Source of the DNA: DASPNH01 sp035626675
Lineage (GTDB): Bacteria > Desulfobacterota > Binatia > UBA1149 > CAITLU01
Direction: 5' to 3'
Length of the DNA stretch: 64,000 nt
NCBI GenBank assembly: GCA_035626675.1
Contig: DASPNH010000207.1
Location: 1-64,000, forward strand
Shown: piece by piece, positions 37,733-45,676 of the stretch
Numbering within the stretch: position 1 is the first letter of the stretch
How the letters are laid out: the number at the start of each line of letters is the position of its first letter
Made by a program: the position numbers and the translations under genes
The notes under the pieces: model-generated
The model's database searches: none
What the model was told of the DNA's origin: nothing
Seen by the model: only the letters and a program-made list of their open reading frames with translations

Positions 37733-37945
37733 ATGAAATTTAGAATAGTCTTAGGAACGGATGAGGTCGGGGTTCTGGTCGCGACCGTTCCGTCCCTGCC
37801 CGGGTGCATGGCCCACGGTGCAACCCGTACCGAAGCACTCACCAATGCGCGCGAGGCCATCGCCGGCTACCTCGAGAACCTTCGCGAGCGCGGCGAGCCG
37901 ATCCCTCCCTTCACCGACGAAGAAGTCGTCGACATCCCCACCTAA
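37733..37945 (+). CDS. hicB: Orphan HicB-family protein
   Basis: A 70-residue protein with the HicB/UPF0150 fold: FRIVLGTDEVGVLVATVPSLPGCMAHGATRTEALTNAREAI, given here as the marks ATVPSLPGCMAHGATRTEAL and AREAIAGYLENL. It usually neutralises the HicA RNase. No HicA-like frame is present upstream (37608-37732) or downstream, and no DNA-binding tail is visible, so it is a solo HicB. An AT-richer stretch at the start codon (AATTTAGAATAGTC) differs from its surroundings. Confidence 0.8.
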   Translation: MKFRIVLGTDEVGVLVATVPSLPGCMAHGATRTEALTNAREAIAGYLENLRERGEPIPPFTDEEVVDIPT

Positions 37946-37954
37946 GAGCTTTCC

Positions 37955-38428
37955 TTGAGCGATCCGCGCAAGCCCCTTCGCCCGCTCAGTCCCACGCAGG
38001 AGCGCATCGCCAAGCCGGTCATCCGTGTGCTGGCAGCGCTCAACACCTGGGTATTCCGCGTCAGCCGCGGGCGTGTCGCAGCCAAGTGGACGCACGGCGA
38101 GCCGATGCTGCTGCTGACGACGGTCGGCCGGAAATCGGGTCAGGCCAGGACCGTTCCGCTCGTCTACATGAGCGACGGCGAAAGGCTCATCGTGGTCGGG
38201 TCACAGGCAGGCATGTCGAAGGACCCGCACTGGATGGCCAATGCGGCGCACAATCCCGACGTCGAAGTGGAGATCGGCGCGCACAAGCGCCGCATGCGTG
38301 CGCGCCGCGGCACCAGCGAGGAAAAAGCGCACTACTGGCCTGCGCTGTGCAAGATGAACTCCGATTACAGCGACTATCAGAGCCGCACCACTCGCGACAT
38401 TCCGATCCTGATCCTCGAGCCTCGTTGA
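37955..38428 (+). CDS. Deazaflavin (F420)-dependent nitroreductase family protein
   Basis: A 157-residue split-barrel protein of the Ddn/FDOR-A type. The F420-contact features are LLLTTVGRKSGQARTVPLVY and WMANAAHNPDVEVEIG, both characteristic. Start is TTG at 37955, preceded by AGAGC; no ATG fits the conserved beginning. Members reduce quinones, nitro compounds or lipids with F420H2. It is nine bases downstream of hicB, and convergent with lnt almost back to back. Confidence 0.82.
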   Translation: MSDPRKPLRPLSPTQERIAKPVIRVLAALNTWVFRVSRGRVAAKWTHGEPMLLLTTVGRKSGQARTVPLVYMSDGERLIVVGSQAGMSKDPHWMANAAHNPDVEVEIGAHKRRMRARRGTSEEKAHYWPALCKMNSDYSDYQSRTTRDIPILILEPR

Positions 38429-38429
38429 G

Positions 38430-40028
38430 TCAGACCTCAGCGCTGCGCGGCGTTGCGGCAGGCCTGCGGCGCAGCGACGCCATCGCCAGCAGCACGCTCG
38501 TCGCCAGGCACGCCGGGCCGAACCACCGTCCCCATCGAACTGCCAGCGTCGCCGGCGCCGGCGCGGGAATCACAGTGGCGAGCAGCCCGCGCCGCTGTCC
38601 CGCCTCTGCGATCGCCGTCAGCTCTCCGGTGGCATCGATGGCGGCCGAGACTCCGGTGTTGGTCGCGCGAAGCTGCGGCAGATGCGTCTCGATGCTGCGA
38701 AACGCCGACACGATCAGGTGCAGACGCGCGCCATTGCCGGCCGCGAACCAGCCGTCGTTGGAAAGCGTCAGCAGAAGTCGTGCACCTGCGCGTGCGCCGT
38801 CCGCCGCCATGTCCGGCTCCACTGCGTCCAGACAGATCAGCGGCGCCATTTCCACGCTCCTTCCGTCGCCAAGTCGCACCGGAAGCACTTTCGTTCCGGT
38901 CCCGGCGTGCCACGTGCCGAGCCAGGGCAGGGCATCGCGAATCCAGCCGGAGTCGAGCCATGCGGGCACGCGCTCGGTCAGCGGAAACAGGTGCGACTTG
39001 CGGTAGGAGCGAGCCATGGTGACGTCGGCGGGATCCAGAAACACGGCTGCGTTGAATTCGCCGCTGGCGTCCAGATCGTAGGAGCCGAACACGAGTGGAC
39101 GCTTGATGCTGGCCGCGAAGACGCGCATCTCGTCGTCGAACTCGGCTCCGGCTCGGCTCTTGGGCGATCCGTATGTGGTGGGATAGGCCGTCTCCGGCCA
39201 GACCACCAGATCGACGTCGCCGCTTCTCATGCCTGCGTACGAGAGCTCGAAGTGCGCGTTGAGGATCTGGCGGACCGCCTCATAGGCACCGACCTGCGCG
39301 CGCAGGCGTTCGTAGTTGCCGATGCTGGCCTGCACCAGCACGGCCGTCAGCGGCTGCGAGCCCGCTTCGGCCGCGGCGATCTGCCGCAGACGAACCTGTC
39401 CGTAGATCGCCACGCCTGCCAGCAGCGCCGCCGCGCACGCGATGGCGGTCAACGCGCGCCGCGGCCGCAGGCGCCAGGTGTTCCACGCAGCCATCGCCAT
39501 CTCGTTCAGGACGAGCAGGACGAAGGTCAGCAGCGGCGCGCCGCCCACATCGGCAAGCTGCCGCAGCGACCGGGACGGATGAAACCCGTACCCCAGCGTA
39601 TCGCCGAAGAGCTTGGGCCAGACGAACTCGGTGCCCGCGTAGACGCCGGCCGCGAAGATCGCCGTCGTTGCCCTCGCGCTGCGCCCTGCGATCCACCATC
39701 GTGCGACGGCGAAGGTCACCAGCTGCGGCTGCAAAAGCGGCGCGGCCAGCACGAGCAGCACGAGAGAAAGGGCTGCCGAGGCGCCGGTGTAGGTGGAGAT
39801 GGCCGGCGCGAACCATCCAAACACCGCCAGCGTAAAAGCGACGGACATCGCCCAGCCCGCCGCCAGCGCAGCGGGCAGCGTTGCGGCGCGTTCGAGCACG
39901 ATCAGGAACGGCACCAGCGCGATCCAGCCAAGCGGCATCCAGTGCGGCTCGACCAGGCAGTACAACCCAAAGCCGGCAGCCGATAACGCGATGGCGGCCG
40001 CCGGCGGCAACGCGGCCGAGATCGCCAC
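38430..40028 (-). CDS. lnt: Apolipoprotein N-acyltransferase
   Basis: A 532-residue inner-membrane enzyme that adds the third acyl chain to lipoproteins. About seven membrane helices surround a periplasmic nitrilase domain: Glu in VVWPETAYPTTY, Lys in YRKSHLFPLTERVP and Cys in APLICLDAVEPD, then LTLSNDGWFA and RATNTGVSAAIDATG. Length and order match Lnt. Its presence supports a Gram-negative envelope. A single-pass membrane protein gene lies 17 bases upstream on the same strand. Confidence 0.92.
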   Translation of the reverse strand: MAISAALPPAAAIALSAAGFGLYCLVEPHWMPLGWIALVPFLIVLERAATLPAALAAGWAMSVAFTLAVFGWFAPAISTYTGASAALSLVLLVLAAPLLQPQLVTFAVARWWIAGRSARATTAIFAAGVYAGTEFVWPKLFGDTLGYGFHPSRSLRQLADVGGAPLLTFVLLVLNEMAMAAWNTWRLRPRRALTAIACAAALLAGVAIYGQVRLRQIAAAEAGSQPLTAVLVQASIGNYERLRAQVGAYEAVRQILNAHFELSYAGMRSGDVDLVVWPETAYPTTYGSPKSRAGAEFDDEMRVFAASIKRPLVFGSYDLDASGEFNAAVFLDPADVTMARSYRKSHLFPLTERVPAWLDSGWIRDALPWLGTWHAGTGTKVLPVRLGDGRSVEMAPLICLDAVEPDMAADGARAGARLLLTLSNDGWFAAGNGARLHLIVSAFRSIETHLPQLRATNTGVSAAIDATGELTAIAEAGQRRGLLATVIPAPAPATLAVRWGRWFGPACLATSVLLAMASLRRRPAATPRSAEV

Positions 40029-40045
40029 AGGAAGGCGGCGCGAGC

Positions 40046-40780
40046 TCAGGGCATGCCGTCCGCGGGAGTCTGGGGAACGTCGAGCGTGCGAAGAGGAAGG
40101 TCGGGCGGCACCATCTCGGGCGGCACCACGCGATTCTTCGGAATGGGCACCGGATTGCCGTTCTCGTCGAAGAAATCGTAGTCGGGCGAGAACATCAGGA
40201 TCGGCTCCAGCTGCTTGCCGCCGTCGGTGCTCTGATAGTGGCGAACGTAGCCTTCGGGCAGCGCGTAATCCTCGGGAACGACGTTGCCGGAAAGCGGCGG
40301 ACTGCTACCGGGCGGCGGATATGCCGCGATCCCGCCGGTCTCTCCTGCGGCGCGCAAGGCTTCGATGTATTCGCGCGCATCGCCCTCGCGCGACGGCGGT
40401 ATCGGAGCGCGGCCCGCGGCCTGCGCTGCGGCCGCGTCACCGGCCTCGTTCGGCAACGGCGGGGTTTGCGATCGGCGCCGGGCCGCAGGCAGTCGCGGCC
40501 CCGGTCGTGGTCTGGCGGTTGCCGCCTTGGCATCGGCTTGCGCCGGCGCTGCAGGTTCGCCGCGATGCATGGCGCGCTCCGAGGGATCTTTCGCGTGGCC
40601 TGCGATGGGTGGTGATGCCTCGTCGCCGCCGCCGAATGAGGCGGCAGCGATCACGATTCCGGCGACGACGATGCAGCCGGCAACCGCCTCCACCATCGTT
40701 ACGCGCCTGTCGCGGCTCTTCTCGATGATCCTTACGCCGTCATCACTGCCGGGACCCGGCGATGGTGTCGTGTTCTTCAT
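40046..40780 (-). CDS. Single-pass membrane protein, proline- and alanine-rich
   Basis: A 244-residue protein of unknown family. Residues ~31-49 form one membrane helix (VAGCIVVAGIVIAAASF), preceded by a charged cytosolic stub. The periplasmic part begins with a low-complexity Ala/Pro/Arg linker, then a more ordered C-terminal section (DAREYIEALRAAGETGG, YQSTDGGKQLEPILMFSPDYDF). No lipobox, catalytic motif or repeat was recognised. It lies 17 bases before lnt and is probably co-transcribed. Start uncertain; ATG 40780 chosen. Confidence 0.6.
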   Translation of the reverse strand: MKNTTPSPGPGSDDGVRIIEKSRDRRVTMVEAVAGCIVVAGIVIAAASFGGGDEASPPIAGHAKDPSERAMHRGEPAAPAQADAKAATARPRPGPRLPAARRRSQTPPLPNEAGDAAAAQAAGRAPIPPSREGDAREYIEALRAAGETGGIAAYPPPGSSPPLSGNVVPEDYALPEGYVRHYQSTDGGKQLEPILMFSPDYDFFDENGNPVPIPKNRVVPPEMVPPDLPLRTLDVPQTPADGMP

Positions 40781-40806
40781 CGGCCTCGTTGCAGGCTAGA
40801 TTGCCG

Positions 40807-41670
40807 ATGGTGACCCCGCAACTCGAATGGCGCGGCGCTGTGGGCACGCGCACGTGGCGAATCGCGGCGTCGGCGCTGTTGGGGCTGAGCGGGCTGTCTC
40901 TTCCGTTCATCCTGGCCCTGGTGCTGGTTGCGAGCGATCCACCGGTGACGCCTCCGCTGCTACTGCGCCTCTTCGTCGCGCTGTCGGTGCTTCCCGCCAT
41001 CGCCGGCCATCTGCTGCTTCGCGCTCGAACGTCCTCGATCTCGGTAGGGGCAAGCGAGCTGGCTCTTCGCGGGAGCGGGCTGACCATCGAAGTTCCGGCG
41101 CGGGCGATCGATCGCATCCGCCCCTGGATCGTGCCGCTGCCGGGTCCGGGCTTTTCCGTCCAGCTGCGCTCGGGACAGTGGTTGCGCTACGGCATCGTCA
41201 CCGACGATCCGTTCGCGATCCTGTCGGTCCTGGGCAGGGAGTGCCAGTGCGACGCCGCCGCCAGCGCCGCCCGCCATCCGTTGGTGACATGGGCGCATGC
41301 TCGCGCCACCTACGGTCGCGCTTCTCCGGCCGCGCTTTTCCTCAAATTCGTGATCTTCGCGCTGGCGCCGACGGCCGTCCTCTTCAACGCGCATCAGCAC
41401 ATCAGCTTCGGCGGTCTGCTGGGGCAATGGAACATCGTAAGTCCCCTGGCCTGGCTGCAGACGCTCGTCGAGTATTGGCTCACGCTCATCGTCTACCTCG
41501 TGCTGTACGCAGGCGTGGTGCGCGGGATCGTCGAGCTGGCCTTGGTCGCGGTCAGCTGGATCCGTGCGGCCGCGGCACATGGCGCGCGCCGCGCCGGCGA
41601 GGTGGCATGCCAGGTCCTCTACTACGCGGGAGTTCCTGCGCTGGTGGGTCTGCGCTTCCTCGACTGGTAG
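40807..41670 (+). CDS. Integral membrane protein of unknown function
   Basis: A 287-residue protein with two hydrophobic helices near the start (SALLGLSGLSLPFILALVL, LFVALSVLPAIAGHLLL), a beta-rich stretch in the middle (SISVGASELALRGSGLTIEV; FSVQLRSGQWLRYGIV) resembling a pleckstrin-like membrane domain (DUF2244/PH-type pattern), and three more helices. ATG 40807 is preferred because the alternative ATG 40762 would overlap the divergent gene. No family assigned. Confidence 0.6.
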   Translation: MVTPQLEWRGAVGTRTWRIAASALLGLSGLSLPFILALVLVASDPPVTPPLLLRLFVALSVLPAIAGHLLLRARTSSISVGASELALRGSGLTIEVPARAIDRIRPWIVPLPGPGFSVQLRSGQWLRYGIVTDDPFAILSVLGRECQCDAAASAARHPLVTWAHARATYGRASPAALFLKFVIFALAPTAVLFNAHQHISFGGLLGQWNIVSPLAWLQTLVEYWLTLIVYLVLYAGVVRGIVELALVAVSWIRAAAAHGARRAGEVACQVLYYAGVPALVGLRFLDW

Positions 41671-41715
41671 CAGCGGTGAGCTGCGGCACAGCGGCGCTCC
41701 GCCCCGGCCGGCGAG

Positions 41716-42201
41716 CTACGAGGCTGCCGAACAGACCTTTCGAGCCGACATCGCGTAGACACGCGTCAGCCGCACCACCATCTCGACGACTTTGCGCGGC
41801 CTGCCGGCCTGGGAGGGCCGCGCCTCGCGAACGCTTCCGGGCTTCTCTGCCGCGCGGCCGTAGAGAATCACCACCGCTCCGTCGCTGTCCCAGGCGGTGA
41901 AGGCCACGCGCGGGTTGGCGGCAAGATCGCGCCTTCGCACGGCGTCCTCGTAGACCAGGACCGAAAGCTCCGACCCTCGCAGCTCGGCATGGACCGGTGC
42001 AATGTGCGGCTGGCCGGCCGGTCCGACGGTGGCCATGGCCACCAGGCGGATCCGGCTCCAGAAGTCGATCAGCTCGGCAGCGGTCATTCGCCGAGGCTCC
42101 CATGCCACCGAGTCGGCCAGGGCCGGCGTGGCCAGTCCGGTGCTGCTCTCGAGCAGCTTCTGGAGTGCAGCGACGTCGTCGGCGCTTTCGGCAGTCTTCA
42201 T
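41716..42201 (-). CDS. Pyridoxamine 5'-phosphate oxidase (PPOX) family flavin/F420-binding protein
   Basis: A 161-residue split beta-barrel protein. FWSRIRLVAMATVGPAGQPHIAPVHAEL gives the first strands (split: RLVAMATVGPAGQPHIAPVH), then LVYEDAVRRRDLAANPRVAFTAW and AVVILYGRAAE, the usual order of PPOX/FDOR-B proteins. It should bind FMN or F420 as a dimer. ATG 42201 is used since upstream residues are not conserved-looking. It diverges from the epimerase-SRPBCC gene. Confidence 0.75.
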   Translation of the reverse strand: MKTAESADDVAALQKLLESSTGLATPALADSVAWEPRRMTAAELIDFWSRIRLVAMATVGPAGQPHIAPVHAELRGSELSVLVYEDAVRRRDLAANPRVAFTAWDSDGAVVILYGRAAEKPGSVREARPSQAGRPRKVVEMVVRLTRVYAMSARKVCSAAS

Positions 42202-42293
42202 TCCCGCGTCGTTAGCACGGGCAGCACCGCCCGGCATCCGGCGGTCGAGGATTGCTTGGCCGCATCTTTCTCGGCAGTAGAGGAAAACCGCCG

Positions 42294-43670
42294 ATGAAGG
42301 TCCTCGTTACCGGAGCCACGGGCCTCGTCGGCCAGCATCTGGTTCGCCGTCTTCTCGAGGGCGGCCACGACGTCGTCGCGCTCAGCCGTAACCTGGACGA
42401 GGCGCTGCTGACGCTTCCGGTGCGCTGCATGGTGCACGAGTGGAATCCGGAGGCCGGCCATCTCGACGGCCGTGCCTGGGACGGCGTGCGAGCAGTCGTT
42501 CACCTGGCCGGCGAGAATGTCGGAGCGGCGCGCTGGTCGCGCCGCCGCAAGGACGCCATCCTCAAATCGCGAGCGCTGGGCACGCGCACTCTGGTCGAAT
42601 CGATCGGGCTGCTGCCGCCGGAAAAGCGTCCGAAGATCTTCGTGTCGGCCTCGGCCATCGGCTTCTACGGCGATCGCGGCGACGAGATTCTCGAAGAGAC
42701 GGCCTCCCACGGCGAGGATTTCCTGGCCGACGTGTGCCGGGTCTGGGAACACGAGGCCCGGCGCTCGGAAACTCACGGCCTTCGCTGGGTATCGCTGCGC
42801 ACCGGCATCGTGCTGGCCCGTGAGGGCGGAGCGCTGGCCAAGATGCTGCCGCTGTTCCGAGTCGGACTCGGCGGACGGCTGGGCAGCGGAGACCAGTGGA
42901 TGAGCTGGATCCACATCGCCGACCTGGTCTCGCTCTACATGCTCGCCATCGAGAACGACGAGCTCGAAGGCCCGGTCAACGCCGTCGCTCCCAACCCGGT
43001 CACGAACAAGCAGTTCACTCGCAGCCTTGCCCGTGTGCTGCGACGGCCGGCGCTGGCGCCTGCGCCGGCGACGATGCTCAGGATGATGCTCGGCGAGATG
43101 TCCTCGCTCGTGCTCGGCAGTCAGCGTGTGGTGCCGGTGGCGGCCGACGATGCCGGCTTCAAGTTCGACTACGAGGATCTCGAACTGGCGCTGCGCGATC
43201 TTTGCCTGGATGCGGCGCGCGAGATGCGACAGGAGCTGTGGCTGGACAGCCCGGCGTCCGAGGTGTTCGCGTTCTTCTCGGACCCGCAGAACCTCGAGGA
43301 GATCACTCCGCAGTTCCTGGGCTTTCGCATCGTCAAGGCGCCCGATGACGGAATGACCGAAGGCTCGACCATCGACTACCGCATCCGGCTTCATCGCCTG
43401 CCGGTGCGCTGGCGATCGCGCATCGACGTGTGGGACCCGCCGCGCACTTTCGTCGATACGCAGGTCAAAGGGCCGTACAAGTCGTGGCGACACACGCACG
43501 AGTTCGAAGCGCTCGACGGCGGCACGCTGGTCCGCGACGTCGTCCGCTACGAGCTTCCCTTCGGCGCCCTCGGCGAATGGCTTGCCGGCAAGATGGTCGA
43601 ACGCGACCTCGCCCTGATCTTCGCCTACCGCCGCACCAGACTCCTCGAACTCTTCGACACGCCCGACTGA
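42294..43670 (+). CDS. TIGR01777-type nucleoside-diphosphate-sugar epimerase fused to an SRPBCC domain
   Basis: A 458-residue two-domain protein. Residues 1-~300 form an extended-SDR Rossmann domain (VLVTGATGLVGQHLVRRLL, VHLAGENVGAARW, FVSASAIGFYGDRGDE, WIHIADLV) of the YfcH/SulA type. Residues ~315-458 form an SRPBCC/START-like pocket (LWLDSPASEVFAFFSDPQNLEEITP, then WRSRIDVWDPPRTFVDTQVKGPYKSWRHTHEF in pieces) that binds hydrophobic ligands. ATG 42294 has AGAGGAA upstream. The fusion is known in several phyla; the substrate is unknown. Confidence 0.85.
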   Translation: MKVLVTGATGLVGQHLVRRLLEGGHDVVALSRNLDEALLTLPVRCMVHEWNPEAGHLDGRAWDGVRAVVHLAGENVGAARWSRRRKDAILKSRALGTRTLVESIGLLPPEKRPKIFVSASAIGFYGDRGDEILEETASHGEDFLADVCRVWEHEARRSETHGLRWVSLRTGIVLAREGGALAKMLPLFRVGLGGRLGSGDQWMSWIHIADLVSLYMLAIENDELEGPVNAVAPNPVTNKQFTRSLARVLRRPALAPAPATMLRMMLGEMSSLVLGSQRVVPVAADDAGFKFDYEDLELALRDLCLDAAREMRQELWLDSPASEVFAFFSDPQNLEEITPQFLGFRIVKAPDDGMTEGSTIDYRIRLHRLPVRWRSRIDVWDPPRTFVDTQVKGPYKSWRHTHEFEALDGGTLVRDVVRYELPFGALGEWLAGKMVERDLALIFAYRRTRLLELFDTPD

Positions 43671-43772
43671 CCCGGAAAGGCGGTCTCGTACGGAAAACGC
43701 GGTTGTGGGGTCAGGTATGGAATCGCCCGTTCACGATTCGGTAACCTGCCCGAGACGCTGGCGATCCTCGTC

Positions 43773-43801
43773 TTGACTTAGATAGTAGAACTATCTACTT
43801 C
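43773..43801 (+). promoter_or_regulatory. AT-rich palindromic operator in a promoter-like sequence
   Basis: TAGATAGT (43779-43786) and ACTATCTA (43790-43797) are perfect inverted arms around AGA, 19 bases in all, in strikingly AT-rich DNA for this window. TTGACT at 43773-43778 fits a -35 box, so the palindrome would fill the spacer of the promoter for the di-iron gene starting at 43855. A TetR-like repressor is a likely ligand. Confidence 0.6.
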
Positions 43802-43854
43802 CAACCTCGCGCGCAGCCTCCGGAGGGGAGCCCGCGACCGAAAGGAGGATCGTC

Positions 43855-44817
43855 ATGCAGGGAGACCAGGCCGAAGCTCTGCCGACCGGCTTCGATATCC
43901 AGTACGTCTGGAACTACGCGTCCAAGGAAGAGGGCCTTCGCAGCCTCTACGAAAAGTCCAAGGTCGGGCACTGGAACGCCAGGACCGATCCGGCCTGGGA
44001 CACGCACGTCGATCCGGAAGCCGAGAACATTCCCGACCAGACCATTCCCTGGTACGGCAGCTCGCACTGGAACAAGCTGAGCGACGCCAACATCCGCCAC
44101 CTCCGCCACTGCGGCCAGGCCTGGTCGCTGTCGCAGTTCATGCACGGCGAGCAGGGCGCGCTGATGGTTGCCGCGCAGCTCGTCAACTGCGTTCCCGACA
44201 TCGACGCCAAGTTCTACGCCGCCCAGCAGGCCGCCGACGAGGCGCGCCACGTCGAGGCGTACGAGCTCTACCTCTCGCGCAAGCTCGAGAAGGAATACCC
44301 CTGCAATCCCGAGCTTCGCACGCTGCTCGACCAGATCCTGACGGCCAAGGATTGGGACATCAAGTATCTGGGCATGCAGATCCTCGTCGAGGGCCTGGCG
44401 CTTGCGGCCTTCGGCATGCAGAACGAGATCACTCGTGAGCCGCTGATCAAGGACATCACCTCGCGCATCATGTCGGACGAGTCGCGTCACGTGGCCTTCG
44501 GAGTGCTTTCGCTGCGAGAGGCCTACAAGGAGATGAGCGATTCGGAGCTGCGCATCCGCGAGGAGTTCGCCGTCGAGGCTTCCTACCTGATGCGCGACCG
44601 CCTGCTGCCCAAGGTGCTGTGGGAAGAGTTCGGTCTTCCCGTCAAGGAGATGGTCGAACTGAGCGACAAGTCCGAGACGATGCGCATGTTCCGCTCGATG
44701 CTGTTCTCCAAGATCGTGCCGAACGTGAAGCGCCTCGGCCTTCTCAATGACCGCCTGCGCGAGCAGTTCGCCAAGCTCGGCATTCTCGGTTTCGAGGACT
44801 GGGCTCCCTCCGCCTAG
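43855..44817 (+). CDS. Ferritin-like di-iron carboxylate protein (R2-like)
   Basis: A 320-residue four-helix-bundle protein with the two E...ExxH di-iron motifs: Glu in FMHGEQGALM with DEARHVEAYELY, and LVEGLALAAFG with SDESRHVAFG. The order and ~100-residue spacing fit the ribonucleotide-reductase R2-like/fatty-acyl oxygenase group. No radical tyrosine or partner reductase was identified. ATG 43855 has an excellent AAAGGAGG. The upstream palindrome suggests inducible control. A hydroxylase or N-oxygenase activity is possible. Confidence 0.82.
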   Translation: MQGDQAEALPTGFDIQYVWNYASKEEGLRSLYEKSKVGHWNARTDPAWDTHVDPEAENIPDQTIPWYGSSHWNKLSDANIRHLRHCGQAWSLSQFMHGEQGALMVAAQLVNCVPDIDAKFYAAQQAADEARHVEAYELYLSRKLEKEYPCNPELRTLLDQILTAKDWDIKYLGMQILVEGLALAAFGMQNEITREPLIKDITSRIMSDESRHVAFGVLSLREAYKEMSDSELRIREEFAVEASYLMRDRLLPKVLWEEFGLPVKEMVELSDKSETMRMFRSMLFSKIVPNVKRLGLLNDRLREQFAKLGILGFEDWAPSA

Positions 44818-44883
44818 TCCTCTCCGCTTTCCTCCCGCGGGTCGGGCGGCGCCGCAACGCCGTCCGGCCCGCACCTCCGATGA

Positions 44884-45561
44884 TCAGTTGCCCTGCTCGA
44901 TTCCGAGCACGCCGAGCGTCAGGCCGCTGGTGCAGTCGGCATCGCTCGTGCGCGCGGCGACCTCCGGCGCGGAATTTCCGCCCGGGCAGGTCGCGGCGCT
45001 GGTGGCCGGCGCCAGCAGAGCGATGATCGGCAGGACGTTGGTGCCGTCCGGAACCGACAGGGCCGCGCCGCCGTCCTCGACCGTGAGCTTCCCGTTGCCG
45101 TTCTTGAGCTCGATCTTGAAGACACCCATCGAGACCTCAGCTGATGTTCCGAACGACACGCCGGTCAGCACGACGATGTAGTCGTCGTCGGTCCCGATCG
45201 TTCCGTCCGTGGTCACCGGCTGTCCCGCCGGATCCTGAACTCCCTTGATCTTGACCGACAGCTTGCCCGCACCGCTGATGGAGGCCTTGGATTTGGCCGA
45301 CATGCTGCCTGCATTGCAGTCGGATGTCTGGAGGCAGCCGTCGCTGTAGGTGCTGACCGAGGCGTTCGAGCATCGCCCGCAGTCGGTGTTGGTCTCGCAC
45401 GGAAAAAAGCCGGTCGTGCAGAAGTCATCGGCTTCGCAGATTCCGTTGCTGGTATCGCAGGCGAACGGAACCGGTACGACGTTTCCTTTGACCTTGGTTC
45501 CCGCAGCCAGCGCGGGCGAGGCCAGGACGATGCAGATCACGGACAGAAGAACCGAGCGCAT
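44884..45561 (-). CDS. Secreted cysteine-containing protein, unknown function
   Basis: A 225-residue exported protein; signal peptide ends near ALAAG. An N-terminal cysteine-rich segment of about 60 residues (FACDTSNGICEADDFCTTGFFPCETNTDCGRC, seen as CETNTDCGRC among others) precedes a beta-rich glycine/alanine-rich domain (SISGAGKLSVKIKGVQDPAG, VSMGVFKIELKNGNGKL). GGAGG precedes ATG 45561. No family was recognised; compartment is extracellular or periplasmic. Confidence 0.78.
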   Translation of the reverse strand: MRSVLLSVICIVLASPALAAGTKVKGNVVPVPFACDTSNGICEADDFCTTGFFPCETNTDCGRCSNASVSTYSDGCLQTSDCNAGSMSAKSKASISGAGKLSVKIKGVQDPAGQPVTTDGTIGTDDDYIVVLTGVSFGTSAEVSMGVFKIELKNGNGKLTVEDGGAALSVPDGTNVLPIIALLAPATSAATCPGGNSAPEVAARTSDADCTSGLTLGVLGIEQGN

Positions 45562-45676
45562 GAGGACCCTCCTTCGGGTATTCCCGATGTTGTGGCCCTC
45601 CCCACGTCAGCTTTAGTGCCTTTTGCGAGCCGTCGTCAACTCGCGGCTCGCTCATGAACGATCGAATGCGGTCGAA

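Noticed and set aside
45618..45652. GCGAGCCG...CGGCTCGC hairpin downstream of the ligase gene as terminator
   Set aside because: The stem is followed by A rather than T on the relevant strand.
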